Below, piece by piece: positions 35,108 through 43,821 of a stretch of 51,000 nucleotides of DNA. Numbering within the stretch: the first letter of the stretch is position 1; every line of letters starts with the position of its first letter. The notes below the pieces were generated by a model that ran no database searches, was not told the DNA's origin, and worked only from the letters and a program-made list of their open reading frames with translations. Source of the DNA: Deltaproteobacteria bacterium (GTDB taxonomy: Bacteria > Myxococcota_A > Polyangia > JAAYKL01); the NCBI GenBank assembly GCA_016936575.1, contig JAFGXQ010000222.1, positions 1-51,000 of the forward strand, in the 5' to 3' direction. The position numbers were made by a program, and so were the translations under genes.

Positions 35108-35869
35108 CTAATCAGCATTGATAGTGAGGTTCACTTCCGTTCCGGACGGGACAGCTTCCTCGGCTTTGGGCTCCTGAGTCATCACCGCGTTATAATTCAT
35201 GTAGTCAGAATAGCCCCGTCGAATCGCACCAACCTTCAAGCCCGCATCCGTCAATGCTTTTTTCGCTTTCGAAACGGACATCCCCACCACTTTGGGTACG
35301 GTGATAGAACCGGCCACCGACATTTCTATCGACGCGCCCAGATCAATCAGCGCGCCGGCAACCGGCACCGTCGCAGTTACGGTTCCCGGCTCCCCGGTAT
35401 CGACCTCGGTAATCTCACCAACGGCGAATCCGGCATCTGCAAGGATTTTCTTTGACTCTTCAAGCGACCTTCCGGTCACATCCGGCACAACAATTAAATC
35501 TGGGCCGGTCGATACCACCACAGTCACCTCGCTGCCGCTGTTCAATGTTGACCCGGCCAATGGACTCTGCTCGCAAATTTGGCCCACCGGAACTTCATTG
35601 TCGGCTCGTTCCTCTTTCACCACCAATCTCAGGCCGCGCCCTTTCAAGACGTCCACCGCGGTTTCAGTAGTCAGCCCCTTCACCGATGGGGTTTCCACCA
35701 TCTCATTCGCTTCAACCGTCACATTCTCCGACTCCGTCGCTGTCTGCTGCGCACCGATCTCGAATCGCAAATTCCCCGAAAGATATAACATCCCCGCGGT
35801 GATCAGCGCTGAGGTGAGTACTGACGTGACAATCGTTGCCGCCATATTGCCCGACTTTCCATTCGACAT
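35108..35869 (-). CDS. Membrane-anchored three-PASTA-domain protein
   Basis: A 253-residue protein with an N-terminal membrane helix (about 9-31) and three PASTA domains outside (roughly 58-123, 124-188, 190-252). Each has the core pattern, for example 'VKGLTTETAVDVLKGRGLRL', 'VPDVTGRSLEESKKILADAGF' (interrupted), and 'VPKVVGMSVSKAKKALTDAGLK' (interrupted). PASTA domains bind peptidoglycan fragments or beta-lactams in penicillin-binding proteins and in PknB-type kinases. Here no kinase or transpeptidase domain is attached. It may act as a cell-wall sensor, a cofactor of another enzyme, or a wall anchor. GGAG lies 9 nt before the ATG. Confidence 0.9.
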   Translation of the reverse strand: MSNGKSGNMAATIVTSVLTSALITAGMLYLSGNLRFEIGAQQTATESENVTVEANEMVETPSVKGLTTETAVDVLKGRGLRLVVKEERADNEVPVGQICEQSPLAGSTLNSGSEVTVVVSTGPDLIVVPDVTGRSLEESKKILADAGFAVGEITEVDTGEPGTVTATVPVAGALIDLGASIEMSVAGSITVPKVVGMSVSKAKKALTDAGLKVGAIRRGYSDYMNYNAVMTQEPKAEEAVPSGTEVNLTINAD

Positions 35870-36063
35870 GATTCATCGCTCCTTCAGAAATTGTGTTTAT
35901 CTCCAAAAAAGGATCGCACATCTGCGAATGGGAAGAAAGTGATTTCAGACAAAACCGTCGAAACAGAATTTTTAATTTTCTTTGAAGAGATGACTCCGCT
36001 CAATAAGCGAAACAAGCGACCCTTTATATGTGGTAGGCTTCCGGCCGAGTGGCTCGCTGCCGA

Positions 36064-38172
36064 CTAATAGTCTACGGTTTTTGTTACATTTCCGGCGCTG
36101 GTTTTCCAGAACACGCAATTTCCGGTGGAGCACGGGGTCATGTTCGGATAAACAGTACCCATTTCGTTCAGTTCAGAGACTGTTTGCGGACACGTGCTGT
36201 CGGTGCCGAAATTTTCCCACTCGCGCGGCGCGCCGACCAGGGTTGAACACGCCTCCACCACGCTCGAAACGAGATTTCCCGATTCGTACACGCAACGCGT
36301 AAACGATTGCCCGGCACGAATACTGGTGCTGAACGCGGTTTCCGCGCCGTACTCGAAATATTCTGAATCGTACGTACGGCATCGATTTACACAGGTTGCT
36401 GTCTGCACGGTTTCGCCATCTACTCGCCATGAATCGGTAAAGGACCAATCACAGGTGGGACAACTGGTACCTCCGGAACCTCCCGGACCGACCATCGTCC
36501 AGGTGCCGTCGGCTCCGCAAATGTATTGGGTTGAGGAAGCCCCTCCGATGCTGCCCGGCGATGAAGATGAGTAAGAATAATATACTTCTTCACCTTCCAC
36601 AGCCGTTTGCGTTTCGGCACTGGCAGACGTACACATGCCCTCTAAAAACTGTATTGAATCGGTAAGCGCCAAATCAATGAATTGACACGTAATATCTTCG
36701 CATTCTACCGAATACAATTCGGTTTCCACCCCGTCGATTCGCTTGAACCACGTATCGGTGTTCATTGACAAATCATCGTTCGGGGTTTCCACTGTTGCGA
36801 TTTGCATGGTTCCCCAATTCTTGCCGTCGCAAACCACGGTCGTTTCTTCACAGTTGAAAAACGTTTCCTCACAACGACGCACGCCGACCACCGTTCCCTC
36901 CAGCACATTCAAACCGGATGAATACGATGAGCAAAGTCCTTTGCGAAGCGGGAGCGGCAGGTTTTGCAATGTGCATACATTCGAACATTGCAGTTCGACC
37001 ACCTTGGGAAACCGCTCACAAGTAGATTCATTCAACGAGATAGAGCCTTCGACAGATTGGTCGTAGATTCCGTAATTTGCGCCGCCTCCTCCGCCCAGCG
37101 TACTCCAGGTTCCGTTGTCACAGACGTGGCCGCTGGCTGAAGCGTTTCGTCGAATTTCCGAATACGTGGCGTATGAAACGCCCAGCTGACATCCGTCCTC
37201 CACCAGGTATTCTTCGGCGTAAAAAACGTCGCAAATATGCTCATTACCGTAGAAATCACGCATATCACAACAGGAATCGGATTTTTCACATGTGCCCCCG
37301 GAGGAACACACCTTGCAAAACTCACAGGTTTCCCCGTTTGTCAGAGTCGTCCACTCAATTTGCGAATCCACTGGGGAACAGGTTTGACATGGCGCATCTC
37401 CGTTGACTTCGCCACTCGGTACACATGCCTCATCGATGACGCAAAAAGCAGCATCAATAGTGTGTACGCATTCCCCCTCCGCTGTCGCGATATCGGTAGT
37501 GCAATCCAAACCGTCATCGCAATTCACATCCGAATCACTATCCGTGTCGCTATCCGTATCCGCGTCTGTGTCACTATCCGCATCGGTGTCTGTATCGCTG
37601 TCCGTGTCCGTATCCGTGTCCGTATCCGTGTCCGTATCCGTATCCGTGTCCGTATCCGTGTCCGTATCCGTATCCGTGTCCGTGTCCGTATCCGTGTCCG
37701 TATCCGTATCCGTGTCTGTATCGCTGTCCGTATCCGTGTCCGTGTCCGTGTCGCTATCCGTATCCGTATCTGTATCGCTATCCGTATCCGTGTCTGTATC
37801 GCTGTCCGTATCCGTGTCCGTGTCCGTGTCCGTATCCGTGTCCGTATCCGTGTCGCTGTCCGTATCCGTATCTGTATCGCTGTCCGTATCCGTGTCGCTA
37901 TCCGTATCTGCGTCTGTGTCACTATCTGCATCGGTGTCTGAGTCACTATCTGTATCACTATCACCATCTGCCGAACTGCCGCAGACCACGAACGGCGCAC
38001 AATCATTGTCGTTACAGTCTACCTGACCGTCGCTGTCGTTATCTTCTCCATCCTGACATGTGGAAATTGTATTCTCGGCACTACCATCTTCGCCACTGTC
38101 ACTCTCACCGGCCGAGTTACACGATGCCAAAATCCAAATGAACATCAATATGAACCAATACATAAGTCTCAT
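36064..38172 (-). CDS. Cysteine-rich lipoprotein with very long Asp-Thr/Ser stalk
   Basis: Predicted lipoprotein of about 702 residues. Signal '[14 protein letters not shown]' leads to lipobox 'LASC'. ATG 38172 has AGGA 9 nt upstream; ATG 38190 has no SD. A short module with '[20 protein letters not shown]' is a MopE/cysteine-rich repeat type common in Myxococcota, a possible calcium site. A stalk of some 150 residues, almost purely Asp alternating with Thr or Ser, follows. The C-terminal 440 residues contain more than 30 cysteines in several imperfect repeats, each with a 'GTW' or 'KNW' turn. I recognise no catalytic site. It is likely a long surface fibre or adhesin. It lies between rpsO and the PASTA gene on the same strand. 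Confidence 0.88.
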   Translation of the reverse strand: MRLMYWFILMFIWILASCNSAGESDSGEDGSAENTISTCQDGEDNDSDGQVDCNDNDCAPFVVCGSSADGDSDTDSDSDTDADSDTDADTDSDTDTDSDTDTDTDSDTDTDTDTDTDTDTDTDSDTDTDTDSDTDTDTDSDTDTDTDTDSDTDTDTDTDTDTDTDTDTDTDTDTDTDTDTDTDTDTDTDTDSDTDTDADSDTDADTDSDTDSDSDVNCDDGLDCTTDIATAEGECVHTIDAAFCVIDEACVPSGEVNGDAPCQTCSPVDSQIEWTTLTNGETCEFCKVCSSGGTCEKSDSCCDMRDFYGNEHICDVFYAEEYLVEDGCQLGVSYATYSEIRRNASASGHVCDNGTWSTLGGGGGANYGIYDQSVEGSISLNESTCERFPKVVELQCSNVCTLQNLPLPLRKGLCSSYSSGLNVLEGTVVGVRRCEETFFNCEETTVVCDGKNWGTMQIATVETPNDDLSMNTDTWFKRIDGVETELYSVECEDITCQFIDLALTDSIQFLEGMCTSASAETQTAVEGEEVYYSYSSSSPGSIGGASSTQYICGADGTWTMVGPGGSGGTSCPTCDWSFTDSWRVDGETVQTATCVNRCRTYDSEYFEYGAETAFSTSIRAGQSFTRCVYESGNLVSSVVEACSTLVGAPREWENFGTDSTCPQTVSELNEMGTVYPNMTPCSTGNCVFWKTSAGNVTKTVDY
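37527..37970 (-). repeat. Hexanucleotide-periodic array encoding an Asp-Thr/Ser stalk
   Basis: About 440 nt built on GAY-ACR or GAY-AGY pairs, giving a 6-nt period and frequent 12-nt superperiod with alternating GAC/GAT. It encodes the stalk of the cysteine-rich lipoprotein. Gain or loss of units keeps the frame. On the other strand it reads as Ser-Val or Arg-Ile/Val repeats, which are artefacts. Confidence 0.95.
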
Positions 38173-38226
38173 TCTACGTTGTCCTTCCATTAATCAATTT
38201 AAACAGTAAATAATTTCAAACATTTC

Positions 38227-38238
38227 GGCGATATCGCC
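38227..38238. promoter_or_regulatory. 12-bp palindrome upstream of the stalked lipoprotein gene
   Basis: GGCGATATCGCC is a perfect palindrome 55 nt upstream of the chosen start of the cysteine-rich lipoprotein gene, between it and rpsO. It is placed as an operator would be, but it could be incidental. Confidence 0.35.
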
Positions 38239-38449
38239 ACAAAATGAGGAGGGCTTATAAAGTACATGCACGTTGTTGTGAACCGTAAAAACCACACATC
38301 GGTATGATTTTTTTTAAATATGAAAAATCCGGAAAACCGCCCAGTACGCATGACAAAAAATAATCGATTACAAATGCGGCGCCCAAACAACTGTATTTTG
38401 TTCTGTACGATTGGAAATGCGAAGAGAAGGAAAAGTAAGGAGAGGGAAA

Positions 38450-38722
38450 CTACTTGCGGATACCGAGTTCTTTGGTGATGGCACGATAGCGTTCAACGTC
38501 TTTGCGTTTCAGATAGTCAAGCATGTGACGACGTTTCGATACCAGTTTCAACAGACCGCGCCGGGAATGGTGATCTTTTTTGTGTTCTTTGAAATGCTCG
38601 GTCAAATATACGATACGCTCGGTCAACAATGCAATCTGGACCTCGGGAGAACCGGTATCGCTATCGTGTTTTTTAAATTTTGCAATAATCTCTTGTTTTT
38701 TCTCGGTGTGAAAGACTGACAT
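38450..38722 (-). CDS. rpsO: 30S ribosomal protein S15
   Basis: Small-subunit protein that binds the central domain of 16S rRNA early in assembly. The product has 90 residues from ATG 38722, the normal length. Hallmarks are '[16 protein letters not shown]', '[16 protein letters not shown]' and '[12 protein letters not shown]', ending '[13 protein letters not shown]'. GAGGAG is 6 nt before this ATG; the ATG at 38728 would sit directly on the SD, and 38803 is too far out. rpsO is usually directly followed by pnp. Here pnp is on the same strand but 4.4 kb downstream, separated by two same-strand genes and one opposite-strand gene. Confidence 0.97.
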   Translation of the reverse strand: MSVFHTEKKQEIIAKFKKHDSDTGSPEVQIALLTERIVYLTEHFKEHKKDHHSRRGLLKLVSKRRHMLDYLKRKDVERYRAITKELGIRK

Positions 38723-38870
38723 TTTCATCTCCTCAATTGAAGTTCGTGCCATGGGCCCAGTCCTTACAACCAGCGACTCCAGGCGTTTTATAATAGCTAT
38801 CATTTCACCATCTCCCTGTCAATTGGCCTAAAAATTGGGGACGGCAAAAAAATTTGCTAGGCTCTTAAAC

Positions 38871-39641
38871 ATGAAATGGACGCACATGTCGAATAAAAAA
38901 CACATTTTCCTGATCTTTTTCGTTTTTTTCGGACTTGCGGCCCCTATATCATTCGGCACAAAATATAGTTTATCCGCAGCATCGTCGTTGTCCATTTCGA
39001 TTGGACTTCCCCACAATGGTGCACTGAAGCATGGCGAAGTTTTGCCCAGTAAAGGTTCAGGCTATCAGTTGCTGAATACTGCCAAGGAAAGAAAAGCGCG
39101 ATTCGGGGTTACCGAACTGGTGATGCTGGTAAAACATGCCACGTTCAAAGTACACCAGAAACACAAGGGGAAACCCCTTGCAATAGGCGACCTCTCCAAA
39201 CGCACCGGAGGCAGATTCGACCATCACGCGTCTCATCAAAACGGCCGCGACGTAGACTTCGGATTCTATGCGCTGGATAATAACGGTCATCCGGTCGCAC
39301 TCAACGGACTGGTTCCATTTGATAAAAACGGCTTCTCAATCAAACCGGCGATGAAATACAAATTTGACTTGAAACGGAACTGGGCGCTGGTACGACAACT
39401 GATCGAATCTCCCTACGCCGGTGTCCAATGGATTTTCATCGCCGACCATCTGGAACAATTGCTGTTGGATTATGCGGCGGAGACCGGAGTCTCACCCACC
39501 CTCGTTCGCAAAGCGGAACAAATAATGAAACAACCGTCGAAAAGCGCTCATTGGGACCACTACCATGTGCGAATCTACTGTCCCGCCAACGATAAGCCCG
39601 AATGCAAGGACTTCGGCCCCAAATGGGCGTGGACGAGATAA
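38871..39641 (+). CDS. MepA-like penicillin-insensitive murein endopeptidase
   Basis: Exported zinc peptidase of about 256 residues. The hydrophobic N-terminal signal ('HIFLIFFVFFGLAAP') would direct it to the periplasm. Metal and catalytic motifs match the LAS-type M74/M15 families: 'SHQNGRDVDFGF', with the HxxGxxxD pattern, and the C-terminal 'HWDHYHVRIYCP'. MepA cuts D-Ala-meso-DAP cross-links in peptidoglycan, so a wall-remodelling role is likely. The first ATG at 38835 gives a poor signal peptide, while ATG 38871 or 38886 are better; I chose 38871, which has AGG about 10 nt upstream. The next gene, a DUF2723 glycosyltransferase, starts 29 nt after its stop and is probably co-transcribed. 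Confidence 0.88.
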   Translation: MKWTHMSNKKHIFLIFFVFFGLAAPISFGTKYSLSAASSLSISIGLPHNGALKHGEVLPSKGSGYQLLNTAKERKARFGVTELVMLVKHATFKVHQKHKGKPLAIGDLSKRTGGRFDHHASHQNGRDVDFGFYALDNNGHPVALNGLVPFDKNGFSIKPAMKYKFDLKRNWALVRQLIESPYAGVQWIFIADHLEQLLLDYAAETGVSPTLVRKAEQIMKQPSKSAHWDHYHVRIYCPANDKPECKDFGPKWAWTR

Positions 39642-39670
39642 GCACGGTTTTAAGAAACGAACACACGCTG

Positions 39671-41596
39671 ATGAAACCTTCAACGTCCTCTATTTTTGTT
39701 CAACTGACCGCCCTCGCTGCTGCGGCAATTCCACTCGCGCTTTCTATCCTGAACGCAACCAGCGAACCGTACTGGCTTGACAGTCCCGAGTTCACTGCAG
39801 CTGTGCAAACGCTCGGCATTCCGCATCCGCCGGGACATCCGCTGTATGTCATGCTGTCGAAACCGTTCACCCTTCTGCCGTTCGGCACCATCGCATTTCG
39901 CGTATCGCTGGCGAGTGCGACCGCGGGTGCGATTGCGTCGTTCCTGTTGTACAAATGTACATACCTCGTGTTGTCGAAAGCAACCCAGGCGACTCCGGAA
40001 TGGTTCAATGCCGCGCTGGCGTTGAGTGCATCCCTTCTGGCGTCCGTTACCCACGCCTGGTGGTTTCAGATGGTTCGCCAGGAAGTGTATGCACTGCAAA
40101 TCATGCTGGTTCTTGCGGCATTGTATCCGGTACTGAAATTCAGCCTCAGCGACGACATTCCAGAGCACAAAATCAATTTGCTGGTCCTTGCATCGTTTAT
40201 ATTCGGTCTCGGTGCAACCAACCACCATTTCATTATGCTGGTCTCCCTGCCGGCGGCATTGCCTGCACTGGTTGCGGTCGTGAAAGAAGAAACCAAAACC
40301 CCGCTGCTTCAATACAGTAAAATGGCTGCAGCAGCACTGGTCGGTTTGATTCCCTACCTGTTTCTGCATCTTCGATCATTGGCAGGTGTTCCGGTAGCCT
40401 TCGGCGGTGTGCATTCGATGAAAGATTTCTTCTGGGTCGTATCTGCCAAAGTGTATCAGAAATCCATCCACCAGGAGAGTTCTGCGTATCTGCAGGACAA
40501 TACCCAGGAAGCCATTCTTTCGCTCATGGGACAGTTGGGCCCGATTGTTGTTATCGCCTCGCTGGCCGGGGCATACCTGCTGCTGCGCCGAAAATCAACT
40601 CGGTTGGCCGGAGTGATCCTCATTCTACTGCAGGGAATCACCTTATTCATGCGTTCGCTGATGGGCATTGACCCGTTCAACCCGGACTACTACGGCTACA
40701 TTCTTCCGACCGTTGCAGTAACCGCGCTATTCGTTGCCGTATTGTTCGGCATTGCCGCCCATGTGCTCTACCGTTCGTTCAGGTATGCATCCAGCATCGC
40801 TCCGGTATTGGCGGTTGCATGCATTGCGTTTCCGATATATCAGGCGAAAGATGCGCACCATACCACTGATTTGAAGGAGTTCAACAGCACACGATTGGTA
40901 TACGACGCCGCGCTGGCCGATGTGCCGGACGGAACCGTAGCGCTCAGCAGCTACTACAAGCTATTCTTTGTGCTGTACAGCGCCAGATACATCGATGGAT
41001 CCAGACCGCTCATTCATGTAGTGAACCCGCAATTATTCGGATACCCCGGATACCTGGCGTCTGTAACTGCGGAAATGCCCGAACTGAAGCGTCTTGCCTG
41101 GTCAATCTTTGTAAAAGGTGAAATCACAGAAAAGGCCATATCCGATTTGGCACTCAAATATCCCATCCGCGTGGAACCCAGCCCCTGGTCGGAAGCGAAA
41201 GCGATGATGCATCTGCTTCCGTCCGGCATCCTGTACACCGCGGTGCCGGAACCTATCAGCCGCACGGACGTGATTGCGGTTTCAGATACCCACATGCAAC
41301 GCTGGCGACGGTTTTATGAATTGGTGGGCACCCAATGGAAAGAGCACGAAACATGGCGCTTTCTGAGCTGGTCGCACTATCTCGATGCCATCTATTTCGC
41401 GCAGATGGGCGATAGAGCGTCGGCACAGAAATCCATTGAATACTCTCACTCCATCGGCTCGTCGCCATGGCAGATAAATCAATTGGAAGATGCATTGAAA
41501 GAGGGCGACGGGGCAATCGATATTTCACCGTTTCGAAACGAATTGTTCCCAACGGAAAAGCCATCACAGCAAGATGATTTGGAAGTGTTCAGATAA
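39671..41596 (+). CDS. DUF2723 / TMEM260-like membrane glycosyltransferase
   Basis: Polytopic inner-membrane protein of 641 residues with about ten to twelve hydrophobic helices in the first 410 residues and a soluble periplasmic C-terminal region. The DUF2723 signature is near the N-terminus: 'YWLDSPEFTAAVQTLGIPHPP' is interrupted here, with acidic residues Asp37 and Glu40 in the first loop, like the Asp-Glu pair of GT-C O-mannosyltransferases. The eukaryotic relative TMEM260 is an O-mannosyltransferase. A lipid-linked sugar donor and transfer to exported proteins are therefore plausible. ATG 39671 is chosen; the frame is open from 39602 but would overlap the upstream gene. It converges on the peptidase gene with 14 nt between stops. 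Confidence 0.85.
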   Translation: MKPSTSSIFVQLTALAAAAIPLALSILNATSEPYWLDSPEFTAAVQTLGIPHPPGHPLYVMLSKPFTLLPFGTIAFRVSLASATAGAIASFLLYKCTYLVLSKATQATPEWFNAALALSASLLASVTHAWWFQMVRQEVYALQIMLVLAALYPVLKFSLSDDIPEHKINLLVLASFIFGLGATNHHFIMLVSLPAALPALVAVVKEETKTPLLQYSKMAAAALVGLIPYLFLHLRSLAGVPVAFGGVHSMKDFFWVVSAKVYQKSIHQESSAYLQDNTQEAILSLMGQLGPIVVIASLAGAYLLLRRKSTRLAGVILILLQGITLFMRSLMGIDPFNPDYYGYILPTVAVTALFVAVLFGIAAHVLYRSFRYASSIAPVLAVACIAFPIYQAKDAHHTTDLKEFNSTRLVYDAALADVPDGTVALSSYYKLFFVLYSARYIDGSRPLIHVVNPQLFGYPGYLASVTAEMPELKRLAWSIFVKGEITEKAISDLALKYPIRVEPSPWSEAKAMMHLLPSGILYTAVPEPISRTDVIAVSDTHMQRWRRFYELVGTQWKEHETWRFLSWSHYLDAIYFAQMGDRASAQKSIEYSHSIGSSPWQINQLEDALKEGDGAIDISPFRNELFPTEKPSQQDDLEVFR

Positions 41597-41610
41597 GCGA
41601 CTACTGTGGG

Positions 41611-43617
41611 TTATTGAAAAAACTTGCGATGTGAATTTCTGTACTCTTTGAAATTCTTCAATTCCTTATCATGCGCGTGTTTCGCCATCAAACGCTCAAG
41701 GCGTTTGATTTCCTTTGCGCTCAATTCAACCGGAGCCGCCGGAGCGGCAACGGTGGCTGCGCTTGCGGCAGCTTCAGGAGCACTTGGGGCCGTCAGTTTC
41801 AACATCGGATCGCCCATAATGACCATCCCCATATGCCACAGCTCATTCGTCACCCCAGTATCATTCACCCAGGCGACAAAAGCATCTCCCCAGGTATCGG
41901 CCGCGCCGAGCTGCGCATGAAAGACTTCAGGTGCATAGGTGCTTCCGGTTTTGGTGGAACCGAGGATGCCCAACCCTTTGTCGGATTGCATCACATACGT
42001 CATACCGAGGTTTTCCTGAGTAAACCGTGCCGCGGAGCAATCAAAGAGGTTGTAGAACGCCCCCTGAAATCCGCCGGTCCGAATATCGGACACATTCACT
42101 GTTCCACTTCCTTCTCCGCTGATATACAGCGTTGTCGGACTGGAGTGAATCCACTGATATACAAAACCGGCGCCCATACCGGTCACGCGATCCATATAGT
42201 TCTGTCGGGTAGTGCAGGCGGTTGTCGTGCAGAAATCGACGGTATCGTATATCGCTTCCAGTCCGTGGGTGGCGGTGGATGTTTCGTCTGCCCAATCGTC
42301 ATCTTTGAACAGATACGACGAGGGGTCTACCGATAATCCGGCCGCGCGATACTCAGCGATTTTGTCGAAGTATGCTTCGATTTCTGCGATGCTGCCCGTA
42401 ATGCGAGACACAAAAATTTCTGTCTGAATGCCATCGTGACCATCAAAAATGCCGTCGCTATCCGCGTCGGTCCAGTTCGCATCCATATCCATAAAATAGA
42501 AATCGAACGGAAATTCCTCATGGGCATCGCTGAAGCCGATCTGCTCGTACCACGCGGCCGGCAGGTCACCGATAAACCACGCACCGGAAATATTTGAACG
42601 GTTGTACTCCGCAATCAGCTGGTTCCGCAGCTCAACGGCCCCGCCGTCACTGTCCGACCAGGGAATCACTTTCACTTTGTATCCCTCTGCCAGCATATCC
42701 CCCATGTACTCGATAATCTCATCGGTGAGGTCAATCACCAGATCATACTGCACCACGAGCGCCAATTCGTAGTCGGGTTGACAATCGTTTTCGCAGTTCT
42801 GCTCGGTTTCTTCCGCATCGCATGTACCATCGCCGCAATACGCTGCCAATTCACCGCAACCAGGTTCACATCCGCCGTAAGAGCCGTCGTTCACGCCATC
42901 GTCACATACTTCTTCTTCTTCGACCACTCCGTTCCCGCATACTGAATACTGTACCGGGGTCCAAGTGATTTTATCGAACGCGGTGAACGCGTTCCACTGG
43001 TCGCTGTAACCGTAACCCACTTTTCCGGCAGGCAAATCGGCATCAACAACCGTGGCGCGATGAACTCCGTTCAGATAAATGTCGAACGTATCGTTCTGAA
43101 GTTCAATCTTCAGGGTGAATGACGTACTGGTGCCATTGTGCGTTCCAACCACTGTTCCCTGGTATGGGTTGGTGGTGTTTTTCATGAAAATAATCTGATT
43201 CGACCACTCGTTGCCGGGCTGCACCGCAACACAATAATATTCATCCGGGCTGGCGTACCGAAATGCCACGCAACCGTGTTGTCCATTCCACCGGTCCGCA
43301 GTCATCTCAACCTCCAGAATCCCATTGGTGGAGGTTTCCGAATTGTTGATAATCAGCCCCATCTGTTGCCGGGCATCAAAGGGATGCATGGCGCCGTTCA
43401 GTTCATACCAGCCCCGTGACCAGATATTCGTCCAGCCCGAATTCGAACCGTCGTCGTGGTCATCGCTGAAACCGACCGCAGGCGCGGAAACAACATTGCG
43501 TACCTGCAAATCTGCCTGCTGAACCAGCTCTTCGTCCATGGTGTCACATGCCAGGCTGCCGAACATCAACGTACCCAGGGATACCCCTGTTAACCAATTG
43601 CGTAAATAGTGTCTCAT
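41611..43617 (-). CDS. C25 (gingipain-like) cysteine peptidase lipoprotein
   Basis: Predicted lipoprotein of 668 residues. The signal leads to 'SLAC' (Cys24). Residues about 45-215 form a LamG/DUF1080-like jelly roll ('GWTNIWSRGWYELNGAMHPF' region). Two cysteine-rich units follow ('CGNGVVEEEEVCDDG', then 'YCGDGTCDAEETEQNC'). The C-terminal half is C25-like: 'GAWFIGDLPAAWYE', 'FDFYFMDMD', 'TEIFVSRI', a likely catalytic His near 490 in 'WIHSSPTT' and Cys near 527 in 'LFDCSAARF'. The final 45 residues are Ala-rich then charged. AGGA lies 8 nt before ATG 43617. The His-Cys spacing is close to that in gingipains, but the residues around them differ, so activity is likely but unproven. Confidence 0.85.
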   Translation of the reverse strand: MRHYLRNWLTGVSLGTLMFGSLACDTMDEELVQQADLQVRNVVSAPAVGFSDDHDDGSNSGWTNIWSRGWYELNGAMHPFDARQQMGLIINNSETSTNGILEVEMTADRWNGQHGCVAFRYASPDEYYCVAVQPGNEWSNQIIFMKNTTNPYQGTVVGTHNGTSTSFTLKIELQNDTFDIYLNGVHRATVVDADLPAGKVGYGYSDQWNAFTAFDKITWTPVQYSVCGNGVVEEEEVCDDGVNDGSYGGCEPGCGELAAYCGDGTCDAEETEQNCENDCQPDYELALVVQYDLVIDLTDEIIEYMGDMLAEGYKVKVIPWSDSDGGAVELRNQLIAEYNRSNISGAWFIGDLPAAWYEQIGFSDAHEEFPFDFYFMDMDANWTDADSDGIFDGHDGIQTEIFVSRITGSIAEIEAYFDKIAEYRAAGLSVDPSSYLFKDDDWADETSTATHGLEAIYDTVDFCTTTACTTRQNYMDRVTGMGAGFVYQWIHSSPTTLYISGEGSGTVNVSDIRTGGFQGAFYNLFDCSAARFTQENLGMTYVMQSDKGLGILGSTKTGSTYAPEVFHAQLGAADTWGDAFVAWVNDTGVTNELWHMGMVIMGDPMLKLTAPSAPEAAASAATVAAPAAPVELSAKEIKRLERLMAKHAHDKELKNFKEYRNSHRKFFQ

Positions 43618-43645
43618 TTCAAAGTCCTTTCCTGTAGGGTTTCTC

Positions 43646-43665
43646 ATGCGCCGTGGCTGGCGCAT
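43646..43665 (-). other. Perfect hairpin in the leader of the C25 peptidase gene
   Basis: ATGCGCC (43646-43652) and GGCGCAT (43659-43665) make a 7-bp GC-rich stem with a 6-nt loop. It lies about 30 nt before the peptidase start codon and would fold in its leader RNA, or could be an operator. Confidence 0.4.
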
Positions 43666-43717
43666 AATCTGTGCCACACTCGAAAATCAGAACTTTGAAA
43701 GATTTCTGCTCTGGAAC

Positions 43718-43741
43718 CGCCATCTGCACATGGCGTTTTTT
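43718..43741 (+). terminator. Intrinsic terminator-like hairpin on the plus strand
   Basis: CGCCAT-CTGCAC-ATGGCG followed directly by TTTTTT reads as a rho-independent terminator on the plus strand. Both flanking genes are on the minus strand, where the order is reversed (A6 then stem) and would not terminate. No plus-strand gene ends here. It may stop antisense transcription or end an unannotated small RNA. Confidence 0.5.
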
Positions 43742-43821
43742 CAGTCAAGCCGAAGACAGCTGCCACCCGCAGCGGTCGATACATGTCGGTTAGCTTAAAA
43801 AATATGGAAAGTCACCCTCTA

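Noticed and set aside
37527..37970. CRISPR-like or satellite array
   Set aside because: The repeat is a 6-nt coding periodicity within one open frame; there are no spacers or conserved long repeats.
37237..38026. Long plus-strand ORFs coding Ser-Val and Arg-Ile/Val repeats opposite the stalk array
   Set aside because: They are the reverse complement of the Asp-Thr array; they have no SD site and no plausible protein fold. The same holds for the Ser-Val and Arg/Tyr/His-rich ORFs at 46065-46606, 47181-48717 and 49159-50037.
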